IMG/VR virus record: IMGVR_UViG_3300005617_000005
Coordinates: 1-64,000 of that record
Strand: one strand, 5' to 3'
DNA: 64,000 nt
Origin: a virus
This document shows, in pieces, positions 32,372 through 41,222 of this stretch. A program made the translations under genes and the position numbers. Position 1 is the first letter of the stretch. Each line of letters opens with the position of its first letter. The notes below the pieces were generated by a model that had not been told where the DNA came from, did not search any database, and was given only the letters and a program-made list of their open reading frames with translations.

Positions 32372-32622
32372 CCCGCAAAGAAATCTACGCGGCCGTACTC
32401 GAGGCGATGCAACCCGCCGAAGAACTCAACGGACCCGAGGGCGACGAGTACCTCAGGCTGATGGCCGACATCGCTTGTGAGGCGACCAAACGCATCACGA
32501 CGCAACTCGAACGCGGCTACGCGCCCAAGGTCACGATCTTCTTTCACGACCCGCTCTGCGGCATGAGCACGTGCTTCGGGCCGCCGGCGTGCAACTGCGC
32601 GTGCCACGAGGCAAAGCCGTGA
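32368..32622 (+). CDS. Small protein with Cys-rich end (84 aa)
   Basis: Helical first half (EIYAAVLEAMQPAEEL), beta strand VTIFFHDPLCG, then CFGPPACNCACHEAKP, a possible metal or redox site. Confidence 0.6.
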   Translation: MTRKEIYAAVLEAMQPAEELNGPEGDEYLRLMADIACEATKRITTQLERGYAPKVTIFFHDPLCGMSTCFGPPACNCACHEAKP

Positions 32623-32906
32623 GCCGCCATCGCGTTTGGGTTCACGATAGCGCCGGCGTTCACACGCCAAGCCACCCGCTCGGCTCGCGCCGCGCCGCGG
32701 AAGTCTTCGCCGCGAACCGTTCGCGCTTCCGGCGTGACTGCTTCGTGGTCGTCATCGTCGACGGCCAACAGCAAAAGCTCGTCGCCTACCGCAACGGGCG
32801 TCTCAGCGGATCGGTGTTCGACAATTCGTTCGATCCCGAACCGGTCATCGTGCAGGTTTCAGCCGATGGCCTCGTCTATGCTCTAGCGCAAAAGGTTTCC
32901 GCATGA
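32619..32906 (+). CDS. Small beta/alpha protein (95 aa)
   Basis: GTG start in the TGA overlap. Repeated strands (HRVWVHDSAGVH; FVVVIVDGQQQKLVAYRNG) and a helix AAEVFAANRSRF. No family. Confidence 0.6.
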   Translation: MSRHRVWVHDSAGVHTPSHPLGSRRAAEVFAANRSRFRRDCFVVVIVDGQQQKLVAYRNGRLSGSVFDNSFDPEPVIVQVSADGLVYALAQKVSA

Positions 32907-33289
32907 AAAAGCAGATCGCACAAGCACGGGCCACGCCCGAACAACTCGCCGCGCTTCAACGTGCTCGCGACAAGAAGCACGGCATCGTCAAAGCCCGCGT
33001 CGAAGAAAACGTCTGGTGCCCGGTTCACGGGCTACTGAGAGACGAAACGAAGAAGTGCGACTGCAACGTCGTCGTGTCGAGTGACATCATCAAACGCTGC
33101 CCGAAGTGCGACAAGGAATTCACGAAGCTCACGTGGAAGCTTCTCGACTTCGCCTACTACATGGACGACGACGCGCCGGCGGACCCGGAGCATCCGGAGT
33201 GGGGCGAGCCGCAAGGCAGGCTCGAATTCCGCAACTGCGAGTGCGGCTCGACGATCGCCATTCCGACGAAACAACTGGAGGAGCCGTGA
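32903..33289 (+). CDS. Multi-zinc-ribbon protein
   Basis: 128 residues. N-terminal helix TPEQLAALQRARDKKHG, then three Cys groups: VWCPVHG with KCDC, RCPKCDKEF, and NCECGSTIAI. At least two zinc sites. May act in transcription or as an adaptor; unproven. Confidence 0.65.
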   Translation: MKKQIAQARATPEQLAALQRARDKKHGIVKARVEENVWCPVHGLLRDETKKCDCNVVVSSDIIKRCPKCDKEFTKLTWKLLDFAYYMDDDAPADPEHPEWGEPQGRLEFRNCECGSTIAIPTKQLEEP

Positions 33290-33591
33290 ACCCCGAAGAT
33301 TGGAAGAGCATTCACGACGAAGTCGACAAGGCGATCGACGCGTGCACGAACTTCAAAAAGACCCCGCCGCCGCCCGGCGCTGTCTTGTACGACGGCACGT
33401 CGAACGGCTGGCGCATCCTCGTGATCTCGTTCCCAATGCCCGGCCGCAACGGTAATGGGTACGACGGCTCAGCGAGCGGCATCCGGCAATGTGAGCTCGC
33501 GCTCGCTGCCCCGAAGCTGACCATCTACCGTCTCCCGCGCGAGATGGCAGAGAAAGCGTTCAAGCTCGCGGAAAGGCTGACGCACTCATGA
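33286..33591 (+). CDS. Hypothetical protein (101 aa)
   Basis: GTG start in overlap. Pro-rich centre (TPPPPGAVLYDG), strand WRILVISFPMPG, and a C-terminal helix EMAEKAFKLAERLTH. Unknown. Confidence 0.6.
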   Translation: MNPEDWKSIHDEVDKAIDACTNFKKTPPPPGAVLYDGTSNGWRILVISFPMPGRNGNGYDGSASGIRQCELALAAPKLTIYRLPREMAEKAFKLAERLTHS

Positions 33592-34034
33592 TCAGCGTCG
33601 GCGAAGCCATCGCAGCCATGACGTTCGTCACGTCGACTTCCTTGTGGCAGTGGTACAAGGCGCGACGCGCGCTCGCGAAAGCAAACAAGCGCATCGAGTG
33701 CTTGGAAGAACAACAGGGAGAGCCCAAGAGCGAGTCGTTGCCGGGCAGTGGTCCGTTCCGCACGAACGTGTTCGCACCGCACGAGTTCCCGCCGCGGCTT
33801 GAAAGCTCGAAACGGCTGTACCCGTACGCACCGGGCAGCAACAAGACCATCCACGTTTGCTGTCCGATGTGCGGCGGCATGGGCTTGCCGAAGGCGTGCC
33901 AGTGCAGCGATCACGCCGAGCCGCACCTTCACCAGAAGTGTGACAACGGCGGCTGCGGTTTTCGCTACGCGATGCAGAGCAGAATCGCATCCGAACGAGA
34001 AAAAGCCGAACGAGAGAAAGCGCAGAAAAAATGA
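33588..34034 (+). CDS. Membrane-associated zinc protein candidate
   Basis: 148 residues. Hydrophobic N-terminus (AIAAMTFVTSTSLWQWY), a helix ANKRIECLEEQQG, then CCPMCGGMG, ACQC, CDNGGCGFRY: two metal sites. Charged helical C-terminus. Function unknown. Confidence 0.6.
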   Translation: MISVGEAIAAMTFVTSTSLWQWYKARRALAKANKRIECLEEQQGEPKSESLPGSGPFRTNVFAPHEFPPRLESSKRLYPYAPGSNKTIHVCCPMCGGMGLPKACQCSDHAEPHLHQKCDNGGCGFRYAMQSRIASEREKAEREKAQKK

Positions 34035-34264
34035 GAGGCAACCCGAACGCAGAACGACTCTCCGCGAGGCTCCGCCTCACCGACAGGGAGGGCGCTCTCA
34101 AAGAGATCACCGACGCGATCAACAAGGCCGGCGGCAACGTTCAGGGCGCGGCCGACGAGCTTGGCATCGCGCGACGAACGCTCTTCATGTGGGCGAGCGA
34201 GTACAGCGAGATTTCCAACGCGCTGAAGAAGGCACGACGCAAGAAGGCGAAGGAGGCAACGTGA
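34031..34264 (+). CDS. Small helix-turn-helix DNA-binding protein
   Basis: 77 residues. GGNVQGAADELGIARRTLF is a Fis-like helix-turn-helix: helix, Gly-type turn, and recognition helix with ARRTLF. The C-terminus is basic (KKARRKKAKEAT). Likely a transcription regulator of this cassette or of the host. Confidence 0.7.
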   Translation: MRGNPNAERLSARLRLTDREGALKEITDAINKAGGNVQGAADELGIARRTLFMWASEYSEISNALKKARRKKAKEAT

Positions 34265-34479
34265 AAACTTTCTCAAAAATACTCGACGACCTCACCTCGT
34301 ACATCGGCGTCGAGATTGTGGTCAATCACGTGCCGCCGGACGACATGATCAAGGCCGTGCTCTTTCAAGCGGTCGCGGGTTGCTACACCCGCGGCGAAAG
34401 CAAAGAGCAGTTTCTCGAACACTGCGCGACTTCTTGGGATCACGCGGTGTCGCTGGAAGAGAGAAAGAAGCTTTCATGA
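34261..34479 (+). CDS. Small hypothetical protein (72 aa)
   Basis: GTG start in overlap; ILDDLTSYIGVEIVV then Cys-containing AVAGCYTRG. No motif. Confidence 0.55.
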   Translation: MKTFSKILDDLTSYIGVEIVVNHVPPDDMIKAVLFQAVAGCYTRGESKEQFLEHCATSWDHAVSLEERKKLS

Positions 34480-34703
34480 TCGCCAAGCTCATTCTCTGGC
34501 TGTACTCGGTGATTTTTCCGCAGTGCATGGTCCACGTCTACACCGGCCCGATGCACGACTACACTGACGAATACTTCAGCGAGCAGCTCAACGCGGATTC
34601 ATTCGCGCGGCGCGACATCGTTTTCAAACGCGACTTCAAGCGCGAGATGCGCATGCTCAGCATGCCGTTCGTATACGGCGTCGCGTGCCGGGAGACGCCA
34701 TGA
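34476..34703 (+). CDS. Small protein with hydrophobic N-terminus (75 aa)
   Basis: MIAKLILWLYSVIFPQCMVH could be a short membrane helix; the rest is Arg/Phe-rich. Unknown. Confidence 0.55.
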   Translation: MIAKLILWLYSVIFPQCMVHVYTGPMHDYTDEYFSEQLNADSFARRDIVFKRDFKREMRMLSMPFVYGVACRETP

Positions 34704-34885
34704 ACCTGCAACTAGGCGAGCGAGAAATCACCGTCACCGTCGCCCGAACCGACCGAATCGCCGGAGGTGTCTCCATAGAATTTCGTGAGGTAACAAGCCC
34801 GAACTCGGCCATCGTGCAGTGCGTTCACCTCTCGAAAGATGAAGCCGAAAAATTGCTCCTCGATCTCAAGGAGATCCTCACATGA
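34700..34885 (+). CDS. Small hypothetical protein (61 aa)
   Basis: Beta strands REITVTVARTDRIAGGVSIE, then a helix KDEAEKLLLDLKEIL. ATGA overlaps both sides. Confidence 0.55.
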   Translation: MNLQLGEREITVTVARTDRIAGGVSIEFREVTSPNSAIVQCVHLSKDEAEKLLLDLKEILT

Positions 34886-35130
34886 GCCGCGAAGCATTCC
34901 AGATCGCGCTGCTCCGAGCGCGCTACGAAGCGTGGGAGCGCATCGGCGAGGCCGTGCGCGAGCTCGCCGACACCGGCACGTGCGAAGAAGCGAAAGTCGT
35001 CGCCGCAGAGAACGCCGTCGCGATCCACAACGAAATCGCCAGCGCAGGAGCCGCGGAGTACGTGGGGTACAACATGTCGGTCGAGAAAAAAGTCATCGAG
35101 GCTTTTCAGCGCTTCCCGGAGCGGTCGTGA
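34882..35130 (+). CDS. Small helical protein (82 aa)
   Basis: Helical throughout (EAFQIALLRARYEAWERIGE), no Cys sites. TGATG overlap into the next gene. Confidence 0.55.
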   Translation: MSREAFQIALLRARYEAWERIGEAVRELADTGTCEEAKVVAAENAVAIHNEIASAGAAEYVGYNMSVEKKVIEAFQRFPERS

Positions 35131-35372
35131 TGCCGGCGTGGGGATGGATCGTGCTCTGCATCGGAGCGTTCTGCTTCGGCTGGACGCTCGGCGCCGACTG
35201 GCTTCGGAATCGCGGGCCGTTTCTCAAGTTTCGTCTGGCTGGCGAACGCATCAAGCCGTACCGAGACGACTATTTCGTTTGTGCCGAGCGCGGCGATGAC
35301 GAAACCGGCGACGGCTCGAAAGAGAAACCGTTCAAGACACTGGCGCGACTCAAAAAGGAATTCGAGAAATGA
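35130..35372 (+). CDS. One-span membrane protein (80 aa)
   Basis: MPAWGWIVLCIGAFCFGW is a likely span; the tail holds GDGSKEKPFKTLARL, a turn motif more usual in beta-helical proteins. GTG 35127 is an alternative start. Confidence 0.6.
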   Translation: MPAWGWIVLCIGAFCFGWTLGADWLRNRGPFLKFRLAGERIKPYRDDYFVCAERGDDETGDGSKEKPFKTLARLKKEFEK

Positions 35373-35746
35373 ACCGAGTTGAAGCAGCGGTCGCACTCAT
35401 CACGCGATCCGACACCAAGATCCTCGTCGTGTGGAACAAGCGCTACGGGCGATGGGCGATGCCCGGCGGACGGGTCGAAGACGGCGAGACCCCGGTCGAT
35501 GCCGTTTGCCGCGAGGTCACCGAAGAGACCGGCCTCGAAGTCAGAAATCTGATCCACATCTATGAAGGACCTCACAATGAAAGCGTCGCGTCGACGCGCG
35601 GTTCGTACGTGCACGTTTTTGCGGTGACGCCGATCGGCGAGCCACGCGAGCGCGAAGAGGGGTGTCCGATCACGTGGTTCTCGCGCGAAGAATTCCTGAA
35701 GTGGGGCCTCGCGCCGGACTTCTACCGAAAGATGTTCGACCGATGA
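35369..35746 (+). CDS. Nudix hydrolase
   Basis: 125 residues. Complete Nudix box: G34-x5-E40-x7-R48-E49-V-x-E52-E53-x-G55 (GGRVEDGETPVDAVCREVTE). Single domain of usual length. Likely clears a nucleoside-diphosphate derivative (oxidised nucleotides, caps or signalling nucleotides); substrate not predictable here. Sits in the nucleic-acid half of the cassette. Confidence 0.92.
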   Translation: MNRVEAAVALITRSDTKILVVWNKRYGRWAMPGGRVEDGETPVDAVCREVTEETGLEVRNLIHIYEGPHNESVASTRGSYVHVFAVTPIGEPREREEGCPITWFSREEFLKWGLAPDFYRKMFDR

Positions 35747-35958
35747 GCGTGGTCAACCAAGCGCCCCCGCCCCCGTGGCTCAAGCCGGTCTACCTCGGAC
35801 CTGAGGAGCCGCCGATACCGCTAATCACTTCGATGGTGGGACACTTCCCGCGTGAAGCTCGATACGACGCGACGATCACGCCCGAGGTGATCGTGTACGT
35901 GCAATGTGGGGGCGAACGCCGAACGTTCCTCTCGACGGGCTGGAAGAGGATTCGATGA
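35743..35958 (+). CDS. Small hypothetical protein (71 aa)
   Basis: Pro-rich start (QAPPPPWLKPVYLGPEEPP) and a beta end (EVIVYVQCGGERR). Overlaps the Nudix stop and the helicase start. Confidence 0.55.
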   Translation: MSVVNQAPPPPWLKPVYLGPEEPPIPLITSMVGHFPREARYDATITPEVIVYVQCGGERRTFLSTGWKRIR

Positions 35959-37286
35959 CCGACAAGAACCTCAAGCGCACCGACCTCTCACGCGATCAAG
36001 CGGAGGTCTACGACGCGATTCTCGAATGGACGCGCGGTCGGCTCAAGACCAAGCCCGCGCCGAAGAAGAAGCAGCTCTCGTTCGACTTCGATCAACCGCA
36101 GCGCTTGCTCACCGTCGGCGGCTACGCCGGCACCGGCAAGACGAGCCTGCTCGGCGTGTTCGCGAGCGACACGAAGATGCTCGTCGCGTACGTGACGTAC
36201 ACGGGCCGCGCGTCGAGCATTCTCCACCGCAAGCTCAAGGCGTCGGGCGCGAAGACGACGGGCCTCCAGCGTCCGAGCGAAAGCAACGACGACTACGACG
36301 ATCGCTACTACGACGCGTCGCTTCCTCGCCGCGGCGGTCCGTCGTTCGTCGGAACGATCCATCGACTGCTCTACTCGCCGATCATCAACAAGCACGAAGA
36401 GCTGATCGGCTGGCGAAAGCGCGAAGAACTCGACCGCGAGTACGATCTCATCGTCGTCGACGAGGCGTCGATGGTCGGCGACGAGCTTCTCGAAGACCTC
36501 CAGAAGCATCGCGTGCCGATCCTCGCGGTCGGCGACCACGGTCAGCTTCCGCCGGTGATGGCGTCCGGTGAGCTGATGAAAGACCCCGAGCTCCGGCTGG
36601 AAAAGATCCATCGACAGGCCGAGAAGAACCCGATCATCGCGCTCTCGAAGGTCATCCGCGAAGACGGATTCCTCGACGACACGTTCGCGGACGGCAAACA
36701 CATTCGCTTCCGGCCGAAGAAGAAGATCAAGGGCGTGCTCCGCAAGGCGTACAACAACCACCCGCCGATCCACGTTGGCATCATCTGCCACACGAACCGC
36801 CGGCGCATCCAACTCAACATGGCGGCTCGAGCCGCGCTCGGCTACAGCGGCGTGCCCTCCGGCGGCGAGATCGTGCTCTGCCTCAAGAACAACCCGCCTG
36901 TCTTCAACGGCATGCGCGGCATCGTCACGAAAGACGGCGCGGAGGACGAGGAGAGCCCGTGGTTGCTCCGCACGGCGGTGCAATTTCTAGATGAGAAGAT
37001 CAACACCGGCGACATCGACATGTGCTGCGCGACGTTCAACCGCGAGCGGACCTTCTCTTCTATCGAGGAGATCCAAGCGCTCGGTATTCCGGTCAAGAAG
37101 TTCGGTGAAGCCGGTCTTCCGTACGACTTCGGCTACGCGATGACCTGCCACAAGGCGCAGGGCTCGCAGTTCAAACACGCGATCCTCTACCTCGATCGTC
37201 GTCCCGATCCGAACAGCGAAGACTGGCGCCGCTTCGCGTACACGGCCGTAACCCGCGCGTCAGAGAAGCTCACGGTGCTCGAATGA
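35955..37286 (+). CDS. SF1 helicase, RecD/Dda-like
   Basis: 443 residues. Walker A GTGKT (59-63 within GYAGTGKTSLL), Walker B VVDEASM (Asp169-Glu170), motif III VGDHGQLPPV, and the C-terminal UvrD-type block MTCHKAQGSQ with FAYTAVTRASEKL. A phage Dda-type accessory helicase for replication or recombination is the best match. ATGA overlap upstream. Confidence 0.9.
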   Translation: MTDKNLKRTDLSRDQAEVYDAILEWTRGRLKTKPAPKKKQLSFDFDQPQRLLTVGGYAGTGKTSLLGVFASDTKMLVAYVTYTGRASSILHRKLKASGAKTTGLQRPSESNDDYDDRYYDASLPRRGGPSFVGTIHRLLYSPIINKHEELIGWRKREELDREYDLIVVDEASMVGDELLEDLQKHRVPILAVGDHGQLPPVMASGELMKDPELRLEKIHRQAEKNPIIALSKVIREDGFLDDTFADGKHIRFRPKKKIKGVLRKAYNNHPPIHVGIICHTNRRRIQLNMAARAALGYSGVPSGGEIVLCLKNNPPVFNGMRGIVTKDGAEDEESPWLLRTAVQFLDEKINTGDIDMCCATFNRERTFSSIEEIQALGIPVKKFGEAGLPYDFGYAMTCHKAQGSQFKHAILYLDRRPDPNSEDWRRFAYTAVTRASEKLTVLE

Positions 37287-37513
37287 AGAACGTCGCAAAA
37301 CCCGTATGGGGCTCACGCTCCGGTTGGCGTTCACGTCTCTACGCGATCTGGAACATTATTTTGGGCCGCAGTGTAATGTTCAATTGTTGGATCGAGTTCG
37401 ACGCTCGTGGCGCGATCGGCTTCGACAAAAAAGTGTACATCGTCGCCGGCGGCTTTCGTCCGCGCCCGATCCCCGTGTACGCATCACCCGGCAACGACTG
37501 GTTCAAGCCATGA
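37283..37513 (+). CDS. Small hypothetical protein (76 aa)
   Basis: Trp/Arg-rich (VWGSRSGWRSRLYAIW) with later beta strands VYIVAGGFRPRP. Coupled to the helicase stop. Confidence 0.55.
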   Translation: MKNVAKPVWGSRSGWRSRLYAIWNIILGRSVMFNCWIEFDARGAIGFDKKVYIVAGGFRPRPIPVYASPGNDWFKP

Positions 37514-37869
37514 GCGACGACATCGACAAGGCGACACGAGCGTTTCTGCTCGACATCGCAGAGTTCGACGGTACGCCGGACGAAGCGAAGAAGTTCGACG
37601 AGCTCGTCGAGATGACGGCCAAGTTCGTGAGGGAACAAATCAAGATCGCTTCGACACCGGCAGTCCCGGACGTGGTCTTCACCGTTCTATTTCACAAAGA
37701 CCTCTTTCAAGAGGACGCGATCGACATTGACAGCGCGATCAAGACGCTCGCGGTCATCGCGGCGCGTCGTGGTGGCGGCATCATCATCAAGTCGAGCAAA
37801 GCAGACGGCACACAAGCCAGTGTGCCCGTGTTGGTCCCGATGCTCGCACCCGACAAGAGCGTCAACTGA
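37510..37869 (+). CDS. Small hypothetical protein (119 aa)
   Basis: Helical N-terminus (DIDKATRAFLLDIAEF), then strands VPDVVFTVLFHKD and GGGIIIKSS. No recognised family. Confidence 0.6.
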   Translation: MSDDIDKATRAFLLDIAEFDGTPDEAKKFDELVEMTAKFVREQIKIASTPAVPDVVFTVLFHKDLFQEDAIDIDSAIKTLAVIAARRGGGIIIKSSKADGTQASVPVLVPMLAPDKSVN

Positions 37870-38030
37870 TGGTCATGTACATTCGAGAGATCAAAGTTCG
37901 CGTCTACATCGACACGAACAAGGACACGCACGACGAGGAGCATCGACCGCAAGAGGACGAATCCCTTCCCGACATGCTTCGTCGCCTCGCCGACGAATAC
38001 GAAGAACACTGGATGGTCCGGAGAGATTGA
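37869..38030 (+). CDS. Small hypothetical protein (53 aa)
   Basis: Begins MVMYIREIKVRVYIDTNKD and ends in an acidic helix with HWMVRRD. Its TGATG overlaps on both sides tie it to the neighbours and support it. Confidence 0.55.
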   Translation: MVMYIREIKVRVYIDTNKDTHDEEHRPQEDESLPDMLRRLADEYEEHWMVRRD

Positions 38031-39712
38031 TGGAGATCATCCGCTACGACCGCTATTCGTACGGCATCCACGCCGACTACTCGAACGCCCTTCGCGAGAT
38101 CGCGCGCGGGACGCCGGGCATGCAGTGGGATGGCACAAAGCGTGCGTGGGTCGGATGGCCCGATGCCGTGCGCGCGTGTGCTCGTCGACTTCAAAAAGAG
38201 ACGACACTCGAAGTTGAGGGCAAGCTTCCGAGTAGAAAATACACCGCGCGCGTTATCGACCCGGCGCTCACCTCCGATCTGCGGGGGTACCAGAAGGTTG
38301 GCGTCGACTTCCTCGTGCGCCACGCTTCGGGCGGCGCGCTGCTCGCCGACGACCTCGGACTCGGCAAGACGGTGCAGACGTGTCGTTCGTTGATGGCGTT
38401 TCGTAAAGACGCGGTCGTCGTCTGTCCGATGTTCGTGCGCGACACGTGGCTTCGCGAGATCAAGAAGTGGATGGGCGACGACGTTCGCGTCATCGAGCTC
38501 GATGGCACGAAGCCGAAGCGGCCCGTGTGCCCTGTACCTTGCGAGATCTATCGCGGTAAAAAGGAATGCCCCGCGCACGGCAGCGAGCCGTGTCCGTACT
38601 GCTCCTGCGCTGGTCGCCAGACGATCTACCTCGTGCACTACGACATCGTCTACGCGTGGACCGATGTTCTTCGAGAGTCGACGGTGAAAGCGCTCGTGCT
38701 CGACGAGATCCAGATGCTTCAGTCGGCAGACAGCCGGCGGAGTCAGTCGTGTCGCAGCATCGCGATGGGCTGCAAGTACCGCATCGGGCTCTCGGGCACG
38801 CCGATGACGAATCGCCCGGCCGATCTCTGGAATCCGATCGACGTGCTCAGCCCCGGTCGCTTCGGGCGCGATTGGGACTTCTACCGTCGCTACTGCGATG
38901 CGAAGCAAATCACGATCGAGACGCGCTCGCAGGGTCAGATCACGGTGTGGAACAAGGACGGTGCGTCGCACCTCAAGGAGCTTCGCAGCCGGCTGAAGTT
39001 CTTCATGCTCCACCGAACGAAGAGCGACGTGCGCATGGAGCTTCCGCCGCGCACGAGGCAGATGGTCGGCGTGACCGTCGCCAAGAACTACCAAGCGCTG
39101 CCGTCGAAGGCGATCAAGGGCTCGAAGAAGTGGCTGCGCCGAGCGTTCGCGATCGCGGCTGACGGGAAGATTCCGCAAGCGGTCGATCTCATCGAGAGCC
39201 ACGTCAGGAACGGCAGCAAGGTCGTCGTCTACTCGCACCGCAAGGTCGTCGCCGAACTAGTGACGGCGATGCTGATGAAGAAGAAGATCGACGCGCGCAC
39301 GATCACGGGCAAGCTCAATCGCCGGCAGCGCACGAAGTTCATCGACGAGCGGCACGACGTGCTCTCGTGCACGATGGACTCGGTGCAGGTCGGTATCGAT
39401 CTGAGTTACGCCGACGTCGCCGTGTTCGTCGAGCTCGACTACGTGCCGAGCAAGCTCTTGCAGTGCGAAGGCCGCGTCTACCGCTTCGGACAGAAGAAGC
39501 GGACGCTCGTCCAGTACGTGATCGCGAAGGACACCGCCGACGAGACGGTGCGCGACGCCGTGCTTCTCAAGCTGGAGAACTTCGAGAAGGTCATCGGCGA
39601 GACCGACGACGAGCTCGAGGAGGATCTCGCGGCGACGAAGCTCTCGACACCGAAGCAGCTTCGGTCGCTGGCGATGAAGGTGAAGGAACAATCAAGAAAG
39701 TGGGCAGCATGA
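38030..39712 (+). CDS. SNF2-like SF2 helicase with HARP-like N-terminus
   Basis: 560 residues. Residues 1-60 (YSNALREIARGTPGMQWDGT, then RAWVGW) look like the HARP motif of annealing helicases. The ATPase core has DLGLGKT (108-114), DEIQ (225-228, in place of DEAH), LSGTPM, and a C-lobe with VVVYSHRKVV and GRVYRFGQKKRT. An inserted Cys/His region (PCEIYRGKKECPAHG, CPYCSC) probably binds zinc. It may remodel forks or displace proteins during replication. Confidence 0.88.
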   Translation: MEIIRYDRYSYGIHADYSNALREIARGTPGMQWDGTKRAWVGWPDAVRACARRLQKETTLEVEGKLPSRKYTARVIDPALTSDLRGYQKVGVDFLVRHASGGALLADDLGLGKTVQTCRSLMAFRKDAVVVCPMFVRDTWLREIKKWMGDDVRVIELDGTKPKRPVCPVPCEIYRGKKECPAHGSEPCPYCSCAGRQTIYLVHYDIVYAWTDVLRESTVKALVLDEIQMLQSADSRRSQSCRSIAMGCKYRIGLSGTPMTNRPADLWNPIDVLSPGRFGRDWDFYRRYCDAKQITIETRSQGQITVWNKDGASHLKELRSRLKFFMLHRTKSDVRMELPPRTRQMVGVTVAKNYQALPSKAIKGSKKWLRRAFAIAADGKIPQAVDLIESHVRNGSKVVVYSHRKVVAELVTAMLMKKKIDARTITGKLNRRQRTKFIDERHDVLSCTMDSVQVGIDLSYADVAVFVELDYVPSKLLQCEGRVYRFGQKKRTLVQYVIAKDTADETVRDAVLLKLENFEKVIGETDDELEEDLAATKLSTPKQLRSLAMKVKEQSRKWAA

Positions 39713-40176
39713 AAGCGTTTTTCTTCGGGTATCGAAAAGGCTCGGGTCACGTTTTGATCGTGCCGGGTGGCCAGTCGGCGTTTCACGCGGGCTTTCAAGA
39801 AGAAGATCGCACCATCGTTCACGTGTTCAAGGGGCACGTCGATGGCGGCCTCGCGCCGAAGTGGTCCGGCACGAAAGAGACGATCACGTTCACGGCGAAC
39901 TGGGATCACGCCAGCGACGAGTATCGCCGCGTCGAGTACCGCCTCACGGAGATGCCTCAAGGGCACTACTTGATCCATCACGCGAACGGCTACACGTACA
40001 TGTCGTGGTGGGATCGTACGCAGGGCGACACGCGCGGAGCGTGCAACAGCAACTTCATTCTCGAAGGCACGCACGACGCGGTGAAGATGTTCGACGAGCT
40101 CGTCGTTCACTTTCCACACGTTGTGGAGAACCTGCGGAAAGCCGAAGTCTCGCTTCGTCAGGTGGTGCTGCCGTGA
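39709..40176 (+). CDS. Hypothetical protein (155 aa)
   Basis: Beta-rich (MKAFFFGYRKGSGHVLIVPG; YTYMSWWDRTQGDTRG). No motif. ATGA overlap with the SNF2 gene suggests a linked function. Confidence 0.6.
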   Translation: MKAFFFGYRKGSGHVLIVPGGQSAFHAGFQEEDRTIVHVFKGHVDGGLAPKWSGTKETITFTANWDHASDEYRRVEYRLTEMPQGHYLIHHANGYTYMSWWDRTQGDTRGACNSNFILEGTHDAVKMFDELVVHFPHVVENLRKAEVSLRQVVLP

Positions 40177-40349
40177 GCGAGAAAATCGCCGTGCGCGTGC
40201 TGCGTTGTCTTTGCGGCAAGCGCGGGAAATACATCAATGGGTGGTGCGGCGCGTGCCACTACGGCTACATGATGACGCTCACGTATGCCGAACGGACGCG
40301 CGGCATCCGATGGGGATTCGGCGAGCCGCCGAAGGAGAACGACCGATGA
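40173..40349 (+). CDS. Small zinc-binding protein (58 aa)
   Basis: RCLCGKRGKYINGWCGACHY: four Cys and one His. GTG start in overlap. Confidence 0.6.
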   Translation: MSEKIAVRVLRCLCGKRGKYINGWCGACHYGYMMTLTYAERTRGIRWGFGEPPKENDR

Positions 40350-40558
40350 TCGCTACGATCATCATCGCGGCGGTGTTTTTCGTGTCGGGCTTTGGCTTCG
40401 GCTGGTGCCTTCGTGGCGATCGTCGCTACGTGGTGCGCGAGCGCGACATCACGCGAAGGGTTTGGCCCGAGATCGAGCGGGAGATTTTCGAGGGGCTTGC
40501 ACGTGAACGTGCAGCGCTGCAACAGAAGAAGGACAAGGAGAGAAGTCGATGGAATTGA
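40346..40558 (+). CDS. Small membrane protein (70 aa)
   Basis: N-terminal span (MIATIIIAAVFFVSGFGFGW), then a basic and helical cytoplasmic-type tail (ERAALQQKKDKERSRWN). Overlaps the lipoprotein gene by ten bases. Confidence 0.6.
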   Translation: MIATIIIAAVFFVSGFGFGWCLRGDRRYVVRERDITRRVWPEIEREIFEGLARERAALQQKKDKERSRWN

Positions 40559-41034
40559 AGGGGATGTTTCTGCTCTTGCTCACCGCGTGCGGCCCGGACG
40601 CATTCTTCACCATTGGGCCGCTCGTGCCCAACGACGCCGGCGATGCCGAAACGAGCGCGCCTGATCTCGACGCCGGCGACGCGCGCGTCGATGTGCAAGG
40701 CGACTCGAGTGCCGAGGCCGCGGTCGACGCCGGCGACGGCTCGTGTCTCGATGGTACCGAGGCGTGCACCGACGCGTGGATGTCGTACTGCGCGCGCGTG
40801 AAGACGTGCTGCAACGGAGGATGCGCGAATTCGTGGCAGAACAACGGCGGCGCCGAGTGCTACCAGAACTTTTTCGGTGGAAGTGGCATCGCGTGGTGCT
40901 CGAACAATCGGAGCTCGGACATGCGGTGCGCCGAGAAGTGCATCAGCGACATTCAGAACGTGAGCTGCACGACGATCAAGTCGACCAACGGGCTCTGGAT
41001 GGTCTCATCGACCTGCAATACGTACTGGCAGTGA
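40549..41034 (+). CDS. Secreted lipoprotein with Cys-rich domain
   Basis: 161 residues. Signal peptide MELKGMFLLLLTAC with lipobox LLTAC-G, then a linker rich in Asp-Ala-Gly (NDAGDAETS, DLDAGDAR, VDAGDGS), then a Cys-rich domain (about 12 Cys; CNGGCANSW, RCAEKC). DAG linkers after a lipobox are frequent in Myxococcota lipoproteins. Possible superinfection exclusion or lysogenic conversion factor; inference only. Confidence 0.75.
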   Translation: MELKGMFLLLLTACGPDAFFTIGPLVPNDAGDAETSAPDLDAGDARVDVQGDSSAEAAVDAGDGSCLDGTEACTDAWMSYCARVKTCCNGGCANSWQNNGGAECYQNFFGGSGIAWCSNNRSSDMRCAEKCISDIQNVSCTTIKSTNGLWMVSSTCNTYWQ

Positions 41035-41222
41035 TGCCAAAGCCGATTCCGCTTCACTTCGAGTGCGTCGCTTGTCAGGCGGAGATCAACGAAGCCGAAG
41101 GGGCTCAAGGCGCGCTCGCCGTGTTGATTTTGGTCACCGAGTTCGATGCGGAAACTATCGTGAAGCAGCTTTGCTTTTCACATCGCCGGCAGTTCGAGCG
41201 CGCGAAAGCCGAAAAGGGCTAG
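41034..41222 (+). CDS. Small Cys-containing protein (62 aa)
   Basis: Starts MPKPIPLHFECVACQAEIN and ends with CFSHRRQFERAKAEKG: one metal-site candidate. Stop shares CTAG with the convergent gene. Confidence 0.55.
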   Translation: MPKPIPLHFECVACQAEINEAEGAQGALAVLILVTEFDAETIVKQLCFSHRRQFERAKAEKG

